Positions 24,106-31,864 of a stretch of DNA of 64,000 bases are shown here, in pieces (position 1 is the stretch's first letter; the number at the start of each line of letters is the position of its first letter). Source of the stretch: CAYRXM01 sp964449465 (GTDB lineage Bacteria > Chloroflexota > Anaerolineae > JAFGEY01); the NCBI GenBank assembly GCA_964449465.1, contig CAYVBK010000025.1, forward strand, positions 1-64,000, written 5' to 3'. The translations under genes and the position numbers were made by a program. The notes beneath the pieces were generated by a model, which saw nothing but the letters and a program-made list of their open reading frames with translations, was not told where the DNA came from and ran no database searches.

Positions 24106-26436
24106 CTATTCTTGCACGCGAACATCGGCCAGCAAAATGCGGTTGGCCTCATCGCCGCTTACCGACATGCGCTCGCCGGTCAGCGCGTCGTACAAGCCGA
24201 TCTCGATCTGATAAACACCCGGCGGCGTCTGCGGCAGAACGTCCAATACCCGTGTGTCTATCACTACCTCGCCGGGCCGCCAGCGTGTGGTGGGATGTCC
24301 CTCACGCAGCGGTTGGCCATCATCCTGCGCCCACAACGGCCCGCCGGTGGCCGGGTTGTATGGCCCCAGCAGGTGGGCAAACACAGTATAGTCCTGCTCA
24401 AGCCATTGCTGCCCCTGCCAGTGCAGTTCAAGAGTCAATGACTGCCCGGCTCGCACTGTCGTTCGCGGCCGCGCCGTATAGCCCAGGAACAGCACGATGC
24501 CGTTGCCCATCTTTACCCGATGCGATACGTCTGGCCGGCCGGCGGGCAGGTTGCGGCTGTGGGTGATCTGACCGGCAGGCAGGGTGACACAGTTCTGGCC
24601 GTCGCTCTGGCACACTTGCAGCCGGCAGCGGCCCGGTGGTGTGTAGGTGTAAACCGCCAGCGGCGCCAGCACCCGCCGCATGGCTGCCGTATCGAGTAGC
24701 GACAAAAGCAGTCGCTGCTCGTCTATCACCTCGCCTTGCGCATCCAGCCAGCGCGCCGTCCAGTCTCCTCCGGCCGAACGGATGTACAGGCTTGTCTGCA
24801 TCACATCGCCCGGCCGAAACTCGTCTGTGACCTGATCATAGCCGATCAGGTCGCCGTTGGCAAATGAGTGATCCACAGCATATTGCGGCCGGAAATCAGG
24901 GCGGACTGTCGGCACAATCTCTTGAGCAGTGTACAGGGTCAGGCTGTTGTATCCTTGCCAGACGCGCAGCGTGGCCTGGCGGTTGGCGGCCAGCCAGCTT
25001 TCGACTAGATTTTGCGGGTCTTGCAATGACCGTTCAAAAGCGGCCAGCCATAGCCGGCCGTGCTGTTCGTGCAGCGGACGCAATTCGTCCTCCACATTGT
25101 CGGCGGTGAACAAGGATTGTCGGCGCGGCATCAGGTATACCGTTGGGCCGTCGTCATTGGGAAACTGGCGATTGTAGTGATACAAAAACACCGGATAACG
25201 ATCGCCCGACACCAATAGCACCGCATCGTCGGGTTGCCCATAAGCGGCCAGAGTGCGCATAGCCGTTTGATAGTCATCGCGCAAATATCGCTCGCTGTAA
25301 TGTATCGGCAGGGCAACGGCCCAGGTGATTAATGTCAGAGCGGTCATACCCAGGCCGACGACTCGTCGCCACCCGTGCCGCTGTGTCAGTTGCACAATCA
25401 GCCCGGCTAATAGAATGTAAAAGAGCGGTGCAAAAAGTAACAGATAGCGCGCTTCGGGCTTGGGCGAGTAAAAAAATCCGCGCGGGATAGACAGGGCATA
25501 AACCACCAGCGGCGGCAGCACCAATGGCAGACCCAACAACAAGGCAATCTCCCAGGATACAAACCCATATCGCTGCGGCTGAGTGCGGTCGCGAATCATC
25601 TCGATCAGGCCGACCAGGATTAGCAGGGCAAATGCTGCCGTCAGCCAGACATAACGATGCAGGTCGGTGGAAACGCCGCTGATCAGCACCGTGCCGTACA
25701 ACTGCCAGATGATGTGGAATGGGAACGCCGACCGTGCCACATCGGTGCGGGTGCGCGACATGCCCCAGATCAGCCAGGGGGCGTACAGGGCGGCAATGCC
25801 CAGTTGAGATAAAACCCATCGAAACGCCAGGCGGCGTCGCTCCGGCTGACGCCACAGGGTGCAGGCCATAAACAGGTTTTCCAGGATCAGGGTCAGGCCG
25901 GCCAGGTACAGGGTGTACAATGCCGCTGCGCTCGACAGGATATAGCGGCTCCATCCGCTGTTTCGGTTGTGGCGCAGCCGGCTGAACAAATAGACCGACA
26001 GCAGGGCAAAAAAGGCCGCCCACACATACATGCGCGCTTCTTGTGACCACCAGATATGAAATCGCGCCGTCGCCGTCAGCAATGATGCCAGCAATGCCGC
26101 CGGCCGCCCAAACAGTCGCCGTGCCAACACACCAACCAGAGCCACAGTCAATAGGCCGCCGATCAGGGACAAATAGCGCACTGCCAGTTCGCCCGTCCCA
26201 ACCAGCCGCAGCCAGCCGTGCAGCATCCACAAATACAGCGGTGGGTGAACATCTTGGGCCGTAATGCGGGTGGTTTGCGCCAGGCTTTGTCGCGCCGCCC
26301 ATACTGCATGCCCTTCATCCCACCAGATATTTTGCTCGCTCAGGCGGTACAAACGCAGGCCAAAACCCAGCAGCAAGATCAGGGTCAGGAGCAGGTTAAA
26401 ACGACGGGTGACGATCAGGCGCACATTTGCGAGCAT
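24106..26436 (-). CDS. GT39/PMT_2-type membrane glycosyltransferase
   Basis: The 776-aa protein has about 10-12 N-terminal membrane helices with the ArnT/PMT hallmark acidic loop NIWWDEGHAVW (about residue 40), DVHPPLYLW and the ARFHIWWSQEARMYVW loop. It would move a sugar from a polyprenyl-phosphate carrier to an extracytoplasmic acceptor. The C-terminal 300 residues are beta-rich (FLGYTARPRTTVRAGQSLTL...TVFAHLLGPYN) and lie outside. The ATG at 26436 lies 2 bp after the preceding stop and is chosen over an overlapping ATG at 26469. Confidence 0.85.
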   Translation of the reverse strand: MLANVRLIVTRRFNLLLTLILLLGFGLRLYRLSEQNIWWDEGHAVWAARQSLAQTTRITAQDVHPPLYLWMLHGWLRLVGTGELAVRYLSLIGGLLTVALVGVLARRLFGRPAALLASLLTATARFHIWWSQEARMYVWAAFFALLSVYLFSRLRHNRNSGWSRYILSSAAALYTLYLAGLTLILENLFMACTLWRQPERRRLAFRWVLSQLGIAALYAPWLIWGMSRTRTDVARSAFPFHIIWQLYGTVLISGVSTDLHRYVWLTAAFALLILVGLIEMIRDRTQPQRYGFVSWEIALLLGLPLVLPPLVVYALSIPRGFFYSPKPEARYLLLFAPLFYILLAGLIVQLTQRHGWRRVVGLGMTALTLITWAVALPIHYSERYLRDDYQTAMRTLAAYGQPDDAVLLVSGDRYPVFLYHYNRQFPNDDGPTVYLMPRRQSLFTADNVEDELRPLHEQHGRLWLAAFERSLQDPQNLVESWLAANRQATLRVWQGYNSLTLYTAQEIVPTVRPDFRPQYAVDHSFANGDLIGYDQVTDEFRPGDVMQTSLYIRSAGGDWTARWLDAQGEVIDEQRLLLSLLDTAAMRRVLAPLAVYTYTPPGRCRLQVCQSDGQNCVTLPAGQITHSRNLPAGRPDVSHRVKMGNGIVLFLGYTARPRTTVRAGQSLTLELHWQGQQWLEQDYTVFAHLLGPYNPATGGPLWAQDDGQPLREGHPTTRWRPGEVVIDTRVLDVLPQTPPGVYQIEIGLYDALTGERMSVSGDEANRILLADVRVQE

Positions 26437-26438
26437 AG

Positions 26439-27443
26439 CTATCGAGTTGATTGAAAAACAATGATCCACGACGCCAGCCGCTTTTCATCCTGGCACATGT
26501 CGGCGAGCAGGCCAAAAGCTGCGTCACTCTCCAGCAGCAAGACTACTTCGTATACCTGGCCTTCTTGCATGGCAAAATCGGCATAGCCCACATTTACCTC
26601 TGGCTTGAGGCCGGTAAACAAATGTTCATCCAGGCCATTCCACCGGACGATCAACTCGATGTTGGGCAAAGGCCGACCGGCCGCATCGCGCACCTCGATT
26701 CTCAGCCGGCCGGCCGGCGGTTCACAGGTGCGCCGCTGTTCGATCACCTGAAAGCGTGGGCGCGGCGTGGGAGTGATGGTCGGCGTCCAGGTGGGGCGCG
26801 GTGTGGGCGAGGGGCGTGGCGTCCATGTGGCCGTAGGTTGGGGAGTAGGTGACGGTATCAGCGGTGGCAGCCGTGTGGGTGTGGAACCCGGCTCTACGGT
26901 CAGCGTTTTCGTTGGCGGCTCGGCTGCGGTTGCTGTGGGCATGGGCGTCCAGGTCGGTGTCGGCGTCTCGGTGGGGGTGGGAGTGATGGTCGGCGTCGGC
27001 GAGGGCCAGGGCGTGCGCGTGGCCGTGGGGATTACGTCCGGCAGATAGGCGGCCAGGGCGGCCCGGCGATAGCCCAGCGACAGGGCCAACGCCGCCAGCG
27101 CCCGAATTTGAGTGGGGTTTTGGCCGTCAGTGGCAAATTGCTCGGCCAATGTCACCACTTCACTGCCTAATGCGGCCGGGTCGCCCAGCGTCGCCAATCT
27201 CGCCTGCGCCATGCCCAGATCGTGATTGGATGCGAACGACATGGCGATCAAGATCAGATATTCGCGGCGATGTTCTGGCCTCAGGGATGCTGGCCCGACG
27301 TTGACATACTCGACCGGCCACAGCCACCAACTCACCCACAGCCCGCCGCCTACTCCCAGAGCCAGGCTCAAAAAGCCGGTCAGCAGCAGCAAGATCGCTG
27401 TCGGTCGTCGTTTGGGGGGCGGTGTGGAGGGGGCCTGAATCAT
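26439..27443 (-). CDS. Membrane-anchored protein with TP-rich linker and outer domain
   Basis: The 334-aa protein has a short cytoplasmic tail, one transmembrane helix (about 17-42), a helical domain (about 45-130), a long Thr/Pro linker (about 137-225), and a C-terminal beta domain of about 100 residues with two Cys (CEPPAGRLRIEVRDAAGRPL and MCQDEK). The first 130 residues resemble the next protein throughout, so the two arose by duplication. The C-terminal domain resembles a carboxypeptidase-regulatory-like fold, by pattern only. It lies between its paralogue (ATGA overlap) and the glycosyltransferase. Function unknown. Confidence 0.72.
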   Translation of the reverse strand: MIQAPSTPPPKRRPTAILLLLTGFLSLALGVGGGLWVSWWLWPVEYVNVGPASLRPEHRREYLILIAMSFASNHDLGMAQARLATLGDPAALGSEVVTLAEQFATDGQNPTQIRALAALALSLGYRRAALAAYLPDVIPTATRTPWPSPTPTITPTPTETPTPTWTPMPTATAAEPPTKTLTVEPGSTPTRLPPLIPSPTPQPTATWTPRPSPTPRPTWTPTITPTPRPRFQVIEQRRTCEPPAGRLRIEVRDAAGRPLPNIELIVRWNGLDEHLFTGLKPEVNVGYADFAMQEGQVYEVVLLLESDAAFGLLADMCQDEKRLASWIIVFQSTR

Positions 27444-27847
27444 GGCACACGCTCCTGAATATCCCGATAGGGGGTCAGCGTGTCGCGCTGTGCGCCCAGG
27501 GCCAGAGCCAGGCGCGTCAGAGCCAGAGTTTGCGACGCCGAGGGTTGCTGCGCGATGGCCTTTTCGGCCCGGTCGGCTATGGCATTGGCCGGGTCGTCCA
27601 ACATGAGCAAATCCAGGCGCGCGCGCGCCGCATCGAGGTTGTGGTCGAGGGCAAAAGCCTCGCCGATCATCAAGATCAAGTTATCCTGATAGGTCGGGTG
27701 AAGGTAGGCCATATCGGTGTCAATATATTCGACCGGCGCGGCGACCCAACCGATCCACAATCCAAGTCCTACGCCGCCAGCCAACCCCACAAGGATGATG
27801 GACAAGAAAAGGAGAACAGAGATTTGACCGCTGCGTTTTCCAGGCAT
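27440..27847 (-). CDS. Small single-pass membrane protein, paralogue of the preceding gene
   Basis: The 135-aa protein has one N-terminal helix, then PVEYIDTDMAYLHPTYQDNL, which pairs with PVEYVNVGPASLRPEHRREY in its neighbour, then a shared pattern LILxx...FAxxHDLxxAxARLxxLxDPA and a final helical part. It lacks the TP linker and outer domain. ATG at 27847 with AAGGA 8 nt upstream is chosen, because longer frames run into the tRNA gene. Function unknown. Confidence 0.75.
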   Translation of the reverse strand: MPGKRSGQISVLLFLSIILVGLAGGVGLGLWIGWVAAPVEYIDTDMAYLHPTYQDNLILMIGEAFALDHNLDAARARLDLLMLDDPANAIADRAEKAIAQQPSASQTLALTRLALALGAQRDTLTPYRDIQERVP

Positions 27848-27890
27848 AGCCCGTCCTTGAAACAGGCAAAATAAAAGGGCATCCCTTGAG

Positions 27891-27918
27891 TGTGTGACCC
27901 ACAAAGTGTGACTCACAC
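27891..27918. promoter_or_regulatory. Two adjacent dyads, candidate operator
   Basis: GTGTGACTCACAC (27906-27918) is a perfect dyad around one base, and TGTGTGACCCACA (27891-27903) is a close second copy. They sit between the tRNA 3' end and the start of the membrane-protein gene, where its promoter should be. They resemble half-sites of CRP/FNR-type proteins without the usual spacer. Confidence 0.35.
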
Positions 27919-27974
27919 CAGGGACCAGCCCCTTGTCAATTCCCAATTCTGCCAAATGCTGGTATAATGGGTGA

Positions 27975-28058
27975 TGCCGGAGGTGGGAATCGAACCCACA
28001 AGAGGTCACCCCCACGCGATTTTGAGTCGCGCGCGTCTGCCAGTTCCGCCACTCCGGC
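27975..28058 (-). tRNA. tRNA-Leu (anticodon CAA)
   Basis: The 84-nt sequence folds as a class II tRNA. The acceptor GCCGGAG pairs with CTCCGGC, followed by A as discriminator. The anticodon stem CGCGA/TCGCG encloses CTCAAAA with CAA at 28022-28024, followed by a long variable arm and GGTTCGATTCC as the T-arm. CCA is not encoded directly. It would read UUG codons. Confidence 0.97.
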
Positions 28059-28070
28059 TAATCAGGTACT

Positions 28071-28099
28071 AGTATAAACCGAAATGAGAATTTAGTCAA
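28071..28099 (-). promoter_or_regulatory. Promoter for tRNA-Leu
   Basis: On the minus strand TTGACT (28099-28094) and TATACT (28076-28071) are 17 bp apart and 12 bp before the mature tRNA 5' end. Spacing and match are both strong. It lies back to back with the sigma-factor gene start. Confidence 0.75.
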
Positions 28100-28112
28100 G
28101 TTGGGATCATTT

Positions 28113-28784
28113 ATGGATGAAACAAAATTGATCGCCGCAGCACAGCAAGGCGACCGGAATGCGTTCAACGACCTGGTCATTCAATACCAGGCGATGGTCT
28201 ATAACGTGGCCTATCGCATCCTGGGCGATGGCGACTGGGCCGCCGATGCCGCTCAAGATGCCTTTATTTCGGCTTTTCGGCACATGGCCGAATTTCGCGG
28301 CGGCTCTTTCAAAGGCTGGCTGCTGCGCATCGTCACCAACGCCTGCTATGATCAGCTACGTGCCAAAAAGCGGCGACCGACCTCGCCTATGGAGGTGGTG
28401 CTGGACGATGATCCTATCGAGATCAGTCTGCGGGACACGCGCGAGCCGCAGCCGCCCGAATATATTGAACAGCAAGAGTTGGGGCAGTTGATCCAGCGCG
28501 GGTTGGATACTCTACCGCCCGATCAACGCACAGTGTTGGTGCTGGCCGACATTCAGGAAATGTCTTATGACGAGATTGCTGCTTCTTTGCGCATTTCGCT
28601 AGGCACGGTCAAGTCGCGGCTCAGCCGGGGGCGCGGCCGCCTGCGCGATTTTTTGCAATCGCACGCGGAACTTTTGCCGGCGCGCTACCGTCTACATCGT
28701 GAGGCCGGAGGAGCAGCAGGGCTGGCTCTGTGGGTGGTTGAGTGGCTTGCGGCGCGGCTGAGTTGGAGAGATGAGAATAAATGA
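28113..28784 (+). CDS. ECF-type RNA polymerase sigma factor
   Basis: The 223-aa protein carries region 2 (FNDLVIQYQAMVYNVAYRIL...AADAAQDAFISAF, -10 recognition) and region 4 (LPPDQRTVLVLADIQEMSYDEIAASL...GTVKSRLSRGRGRLRDFL, -35 recognition helix-turn-helix). A linker of about 40 residues (KKRRPTSPMEVVLDDDPIEI) sits between them, and about 40 residues trail after region 4. The ATG at 28113 is favoured; a TTG four codons earlier is possible. It is coupled by an ATGA overlap to the anti-sigma gene. Its targets and inducing signal cannot be told. Confidence 0.93.
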   Translation: MDETKLIAAAQQGDRNAFNDLVIQYQAMVYNVAYRILGDGDWAADAAQDAFISAFRHMAEFRGGSFKGWLLRIVTNACYDQLRAKKRRPTSPMEVVLDDDPIEISLRDTREPQPPEYIEQQELGQLIQRGLDTLPPDQRTVLVLADIQEMSYDEIAASLRISLGTVKSRLSRGRGRLRDFLQSHAELLPARYRLHREAGGAAGLALWVVEWLAARLSWRDENK

Positions 28785-29698
28785 ACCTGTTCAAGATAAT
28801 GTTCAACAAGACAAAACAATCTCACGTTCAAGAACTCCTCTCGGCGTATCTGGATAATCAGCTTGCAGATGGCGAACGGCAGCGCGTGCTGAGCCATCTC
28901 CAAGTATGTCCGGCCTGTCAACAAGAGTTCGAGTCGCTGCGCTGGACGCGCTCGCTGCTGCGCCAGACGCCGATGGTTGCGTTGCCGCGCTCATTTGTGG
29001 TGCGTCAGGCCGATGTAGAGTCCCGACCTGCTCCGGCGCAACGGCGCGCGTTGTGGGCCACGCAATGGGCCACCGCTCTGGTGGCGTTGCTGTTTGTGGT
29101 CGCCCTGTTGGGCGATGTGTTTACCGCCGGTATGTCTCAACCGGCTCACGCGCCCGCCTCAGCGCGGATGGTGGCATCGGAGCAGACCGACGAACTGCAA
29201 GTGACTGTGGTTGTAGTAGAATCTACGATGCCGGCAGAAAAAGTGGTTCAAGCGGAACGGGCCGGCGGTCAGGATGTCACTCCGCCCGGTGTGGTTGAGC
29301 CGACTGCCGAGCCGGTCACATTGCTGGCGGCGACCACTGTGGAGGCTAATCAGACGGTTGTGGTGGAGATGGAGAAAGAGGTGCTGCGAGTCGCGCCGTC
29401 ACCGACGCTGGCGTCACAAGCGACGCTGGCGTCACAAGCGACGCTGACGCTGCAATGTACGGCGACCCCGCCCATGTCGAAATATGCAGCGACAGATGCG
29501 GCCGATCAGATCACACCCACCATCTTACCGCCCGATGCGACTGTTGAGCCGGAAGCGGCGACCGGAATGTCTTACGGCGAGGCCGACGCGCCTCCGCTGT
29601 CTCCTCCGTCTCGTCTGCCCTGGCGGATCGCCCAAGTTGTGTTGGGGTTGACGCTGCTGGGCCTGGTTGCAGTGGTGATGTGGCTGCGCCAGAAATGA
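28781..29698 (+). CDS. Anti-sigma factor with zf-HC2 domain, two membrane helices
   Basis: The 305-aa protein has an N-terminal zinc anti-sigma domain with HLQVCPACQQE (Hx3CxxC, about residues 40-50). A first membrane helix (about 88-112) is followed by a roughly 160-residue Thr/Ala/Val-rich outer stretch with a short internal tandem repeat TLASQATLASQATL, then a second helix at the C-terminus (VVLGLTLLGLVAVVMW). It would hold the upstream sigma factor at the membrane. Two helices with the outer loop between them put both ends inside the cell. Confidence 0.88.
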   Translation: MNLFKIMFNKTKQSHVQELLSAYLDNQLADGERQRVLSHLQVCPACQQEFESLRWTRSLLRQTPMVALPRSFVVRQADVESRPAPAQRRALWATQWATALVALLFVVALLGDVFTAGMSQPAHAPASARMVASEQTDELQVTVVVVESTMPAEKVVQAERAGGQDVTPPGVVEPTAEPVTLLAATTVEANQTVVVEMEKEVLRVAPSPTLASQATLASQATLTLQCTATPPMSKYAATDAADQITPTILPPDATVEPEAATGMSYGEADAPPLSPPSRLPWRIAQVVLGLTLLGLVAVVMWLRQK

Positions 29699-29721
29699 AA
29701 ATGTCTCAAACAGGCCATTTT

Positions 29722-29759
29722 ACAGCCGGACGAGCTCATTGATCCGTCCGGCTGTTTTC
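29722..29759 (+). terminator. Rho-independent terminator after the sigma/anti-sigma pair
   Basis: ACAGCCGGACG (29722-29732) pairs with CGTCCGGCTGT (29745-29755) around 12 bases and continues into TTTTC. The next promoter begins two bases later. Confidence 0.85.
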
Positions 29760-29760
29760 T

Positions 29761-29789
29761 TTGACTTTTTGCCTAAAAATCGCTACAAT
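29761..29789 (+). promoter_or_regulatory. Promoter for the receiver-domain gene
   Basis: TTGACT (29761-29766) and TACAAT (29784-29789) have a 17-bp spacer. The leader of about 45 nt includes CTGCTGAAAAAAGG at 29794-29807, identical to one end of the dispersed hairpin element, with no second end nearby. Confidence 0.7.
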
Positions 29790-29839
29790 GGCTCTGCTGA
29801 AAAAAGGACGGCCATTCCGTTCGTCATGGGGAGTCAGTT

Positions 29840-30655
29840 GTGCCGACACGCCGTATTTTAATCCTGGATCGTAACCCCGGCTTTGCCCATATCCTCGCTC
29901 AGGGGCTGCAACGGCTGCCTGGATACCAGGTGTCCTCGGTGCACAGCGGCGCTTTGGCCTGGCAGGCGGTGCACGATGCCATCGAACGTCAGGAGGCCTT
30001 TCATCTGCTGATCCTGGATGTTTCTCTGACCGACATGTCCCCCTCGGACCTGGTGACGCAATTGCGCGACCAGGACCCGTATCTGCGGGTTGTGTTGGTG
30101 CCGCCGTTTGGTCAGGAATTGAGCCGAGACCTGGCTGCTTTGGACATTCAGGGCGTCTTGCCCAAACCCTTTTTTGTTCATCAACTCAAAGCACAGGTGC
30201 GGTCATTTTTTGAACGTCCGGTGGTCACCGCGCCGCCTACCCGCGTTGAGCGGCTGCAAGGCCGTCTCTCGACCATTCAGCCCTTGCTGCAACACCTGGC
30301 CGATGAAACATCGGCTCGCCTGGCCGGGCTGATCTGTCAGGGTGAATGGGTGGCCTTTATCGGCGCCGGTTCTCCAGATCAGCAGACGCTCCTGGCCCAG
30401 TTGGTGCGGGAGCATCTGGCGGTGTCCAGGCGGCTGGCCGTTTACCTGGATGAACAGAATGGCCGTTTTGATTTGCTGTCTTGCGTTGGGCAGGAGCACA
30501 GCCTGTACGTGCTGCCGCTGGATGATCAGGTTTCATTGATTGTGGCCCCTGGTGGCCGCGTGCCTTTGGGGGTGGCGCATTTGCACATCAAACGTGCGGT
30601 CGAGGGGCTGACCCCAGTATTAAAGAGTGAACCGCCCGGCAAGGAACGGCTATGA
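29840..30655 (+). CDS. Receiver-domain protein with C-terminal LC7/roadblock-like region
   Basis: The 271-aa protein has an N-terminal CheY-type receiver domain: ILILDRNPGF (acidic pocket), HLLILDVSLTDMSP with the phosphoacceptor Asp (about residue 58), and LPKPF with the conserved Lys. The C-terminal 130 residues (LAGLICQGEWVAFIGAG...YVLPLDDQVSLIVAP) look like a roadblock/LC7 domain, found in small-GTPase regulators. No histidine kinase lies nearby. Start GTG at 29840 with GGGGAG upstream. The stop overlaps the methyltransferase ATG (ATGA). Confidence 0.78.
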   Translation: MPTRRILILDRNPGFAHILAQGLQRLPGYQVSSVHSGALAWQAVHDAIERQEAFHLLILDVSLTDMSPSDLVTQLRDQDPYLRVVLVPPFGQELSRDLAALDIQGVLPKPFFVHQLKAQVRSFFERPVVTAPPTRVERLQGRLSTIQPLLQHLADETSARLAGLICQGEWVAFIGAGSPDQQTLLAQLVREHLAVSRRLAVYLDEQNGRFDLLSCVGQEHSLYVLPLDDQVSLIVAPGGRVPLGVAHLHIKRAVEGLTPVLKSEPPGKERL

Positions 30656-31818
30656 GCATACAGTCTTGTTCCGAGCCGCGCTATCGGGAGATGCCTTTGT
30701 CGGTGCTGGGGCGGTCGGTGGTGGTGGCGACCAAGCCGGGCATTTTCAGTTGGGATGGGCTGGATACGGCCACGGCGCTGTTGATCGAGGCGATGCAAGT
30801 TCAACCGACCGACCGGGTGCTGGACCTGGGCTGCGGATACGGCATTGTGGGGGCGGCGGCGGCGATGGCGTCGCCTCAGGCTGGAGTAGACCTGGTAGAC
30901 GAGAATGTGGTGGCCGTCGAGGCGGCGCAGCGCACGCTGGCGCTGAATGGCCTCACCAATGCGCAGGTGCATCTGAGCGATGGCACAGCGGCGGTGCGGC
31001 ATATCGAGTTTGATGTGGTGGCGGCTCATCTGCCGCGCGGCAAAGAGGTGGCCCAGCAGTTGATCGTCCAGGCTGCCGCCGCGCTCAAGATGGGCGGGCG
31101 GCTGTATCTGGCCGGACACAACCGCAGCGGCATCAAGCCATTCCTCGAATTTGCAGACCAGGTGGTAGGTCCGGGCCAGGTGTTGGCCTACAAAAAAGGC
31201 TGTCGCGTGGCCGTTTATGTCAAGCAAAAGGCGGCCAGCACGCCCGACGCGGAAGAATTGTGGCGCGAGGTCGAGGTGAATCTGAGTGGGCAGACCTGGC
31301 GGTGTGCGGCGCGGCCGGGCGTCTTTGCGCGAGATGGGTTGGATGATGGTACGCGTGCCTTGATCGGGGCGATGGACATCCGCAGCGGCGAAACGGTGCT
31401 GGACCTGGGTTGCGGCTGTGGCATTGTCGGCGCGGTGGCTGCCCAAAAAGCGGCTGCTGTCTATCTGGTAGACAGCAGCCTGATCGCTGTCGAAGCATCA
31501 CAGCGCACCCTGGCTCTCAACGGCATTGTGCATGCGCAGGCTGTCCTCAGCGACGGCGCAGCCGCGGTGCGAGACACCGTATTTGATGTGGTGGTCACCA
31601 ACCCGCCCTTTCACCAGGAGCGGGAAACCGATTACAGCGTGGCGCATCAGTTCATCCGCGATGCCGCCGAGGTGTTGTCGCCGCGCGGCCGGTTATATGT
31701 GGTGGCGAATCGGTTTATCCGCTATCAGCCGCAGATGCAGGCCTGCTTTGGGCAGGTTGGCACTGTGTATGAGGATGGCCGCTTTTACGTCATTTTGGCG
31801 CAGCGGCCCAAAAAGTAG
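30652..31818 (+). CDS. RsmC/RlmG-type tandem rRNA methyltransferase
   Basis: The 388-aa protein is two copies of the same SAM methyltransferase fold. Each has a motif I (VLDLGCGYGIVGAAAA at about 55 and VLDLGCGCGIVGAVAA at about 245) and a following LALNG helix. The second copy has the N6/N2-guanine methyltransferase motif TNPPFHQE, while the first has AAHLPRGK there and should be inactive. This matches RsmC (16S m2G1207), where the N-terminal half binds rRNA. RlmG is the alternative. Confidence 0.85.
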   Translation: MSIQSCSEPRYREMPLSVLGRSVVVATKPGIFSWDGLDTATALLIEAMQVQPTDRVLDLGCGYGIVGAAAAMASPQAGVDLVDENVVAVEAAQRTLALNGLTNAQVHLSDGTAAVRHIEFDVVAAHLPRGKEVAQQLIVQAAAALKMGGRLYLAGHNRSGIKPFLEFADQVVGPGQVLAYKKGCRVAVYVKQKAASTPDAEELWREVEVNLSGQTWRCAARPGVFARDGLDDGTRALIGAMDIRSGETVLDLGCGCGIVGAVAAQKAAAVYLVDSSLIAVEASQRTLALNGIVHAQAVLSDGAAAVRDTVFDVVVTNPPFHQERETDYSVAHQFIRDAAEVLSPRGRLYVVANRFIRYQPQMQACFGQVGTVYEDGRFYVILAQRPKK

Positions 31819-31864
31819 GCCATTCTCCCCGCACACTCGTCAAGAGAGGCGGGAAGAGGGCCAG

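Noticed and set aside
27962..27967. TATAAT on the plus strand near the tRNA 3' end as a promoter
   Set aside because: No -35 box at suitable spacing; the downstream plus-strand sequence is the antisense of the tRNA.
27848..28015. Longer N-terminus for the 135-aa membrane protein
   Set aside because: The added residues would be encoded by the tRNA-Leu gene and its 3' flank.
31819..31864. Terminator between the methyltransferase and the Eis-type gene
   Set aside because: CTCCCCGC and GCGGGAAG pair imperfectly around a long loop and no U-tract follows.
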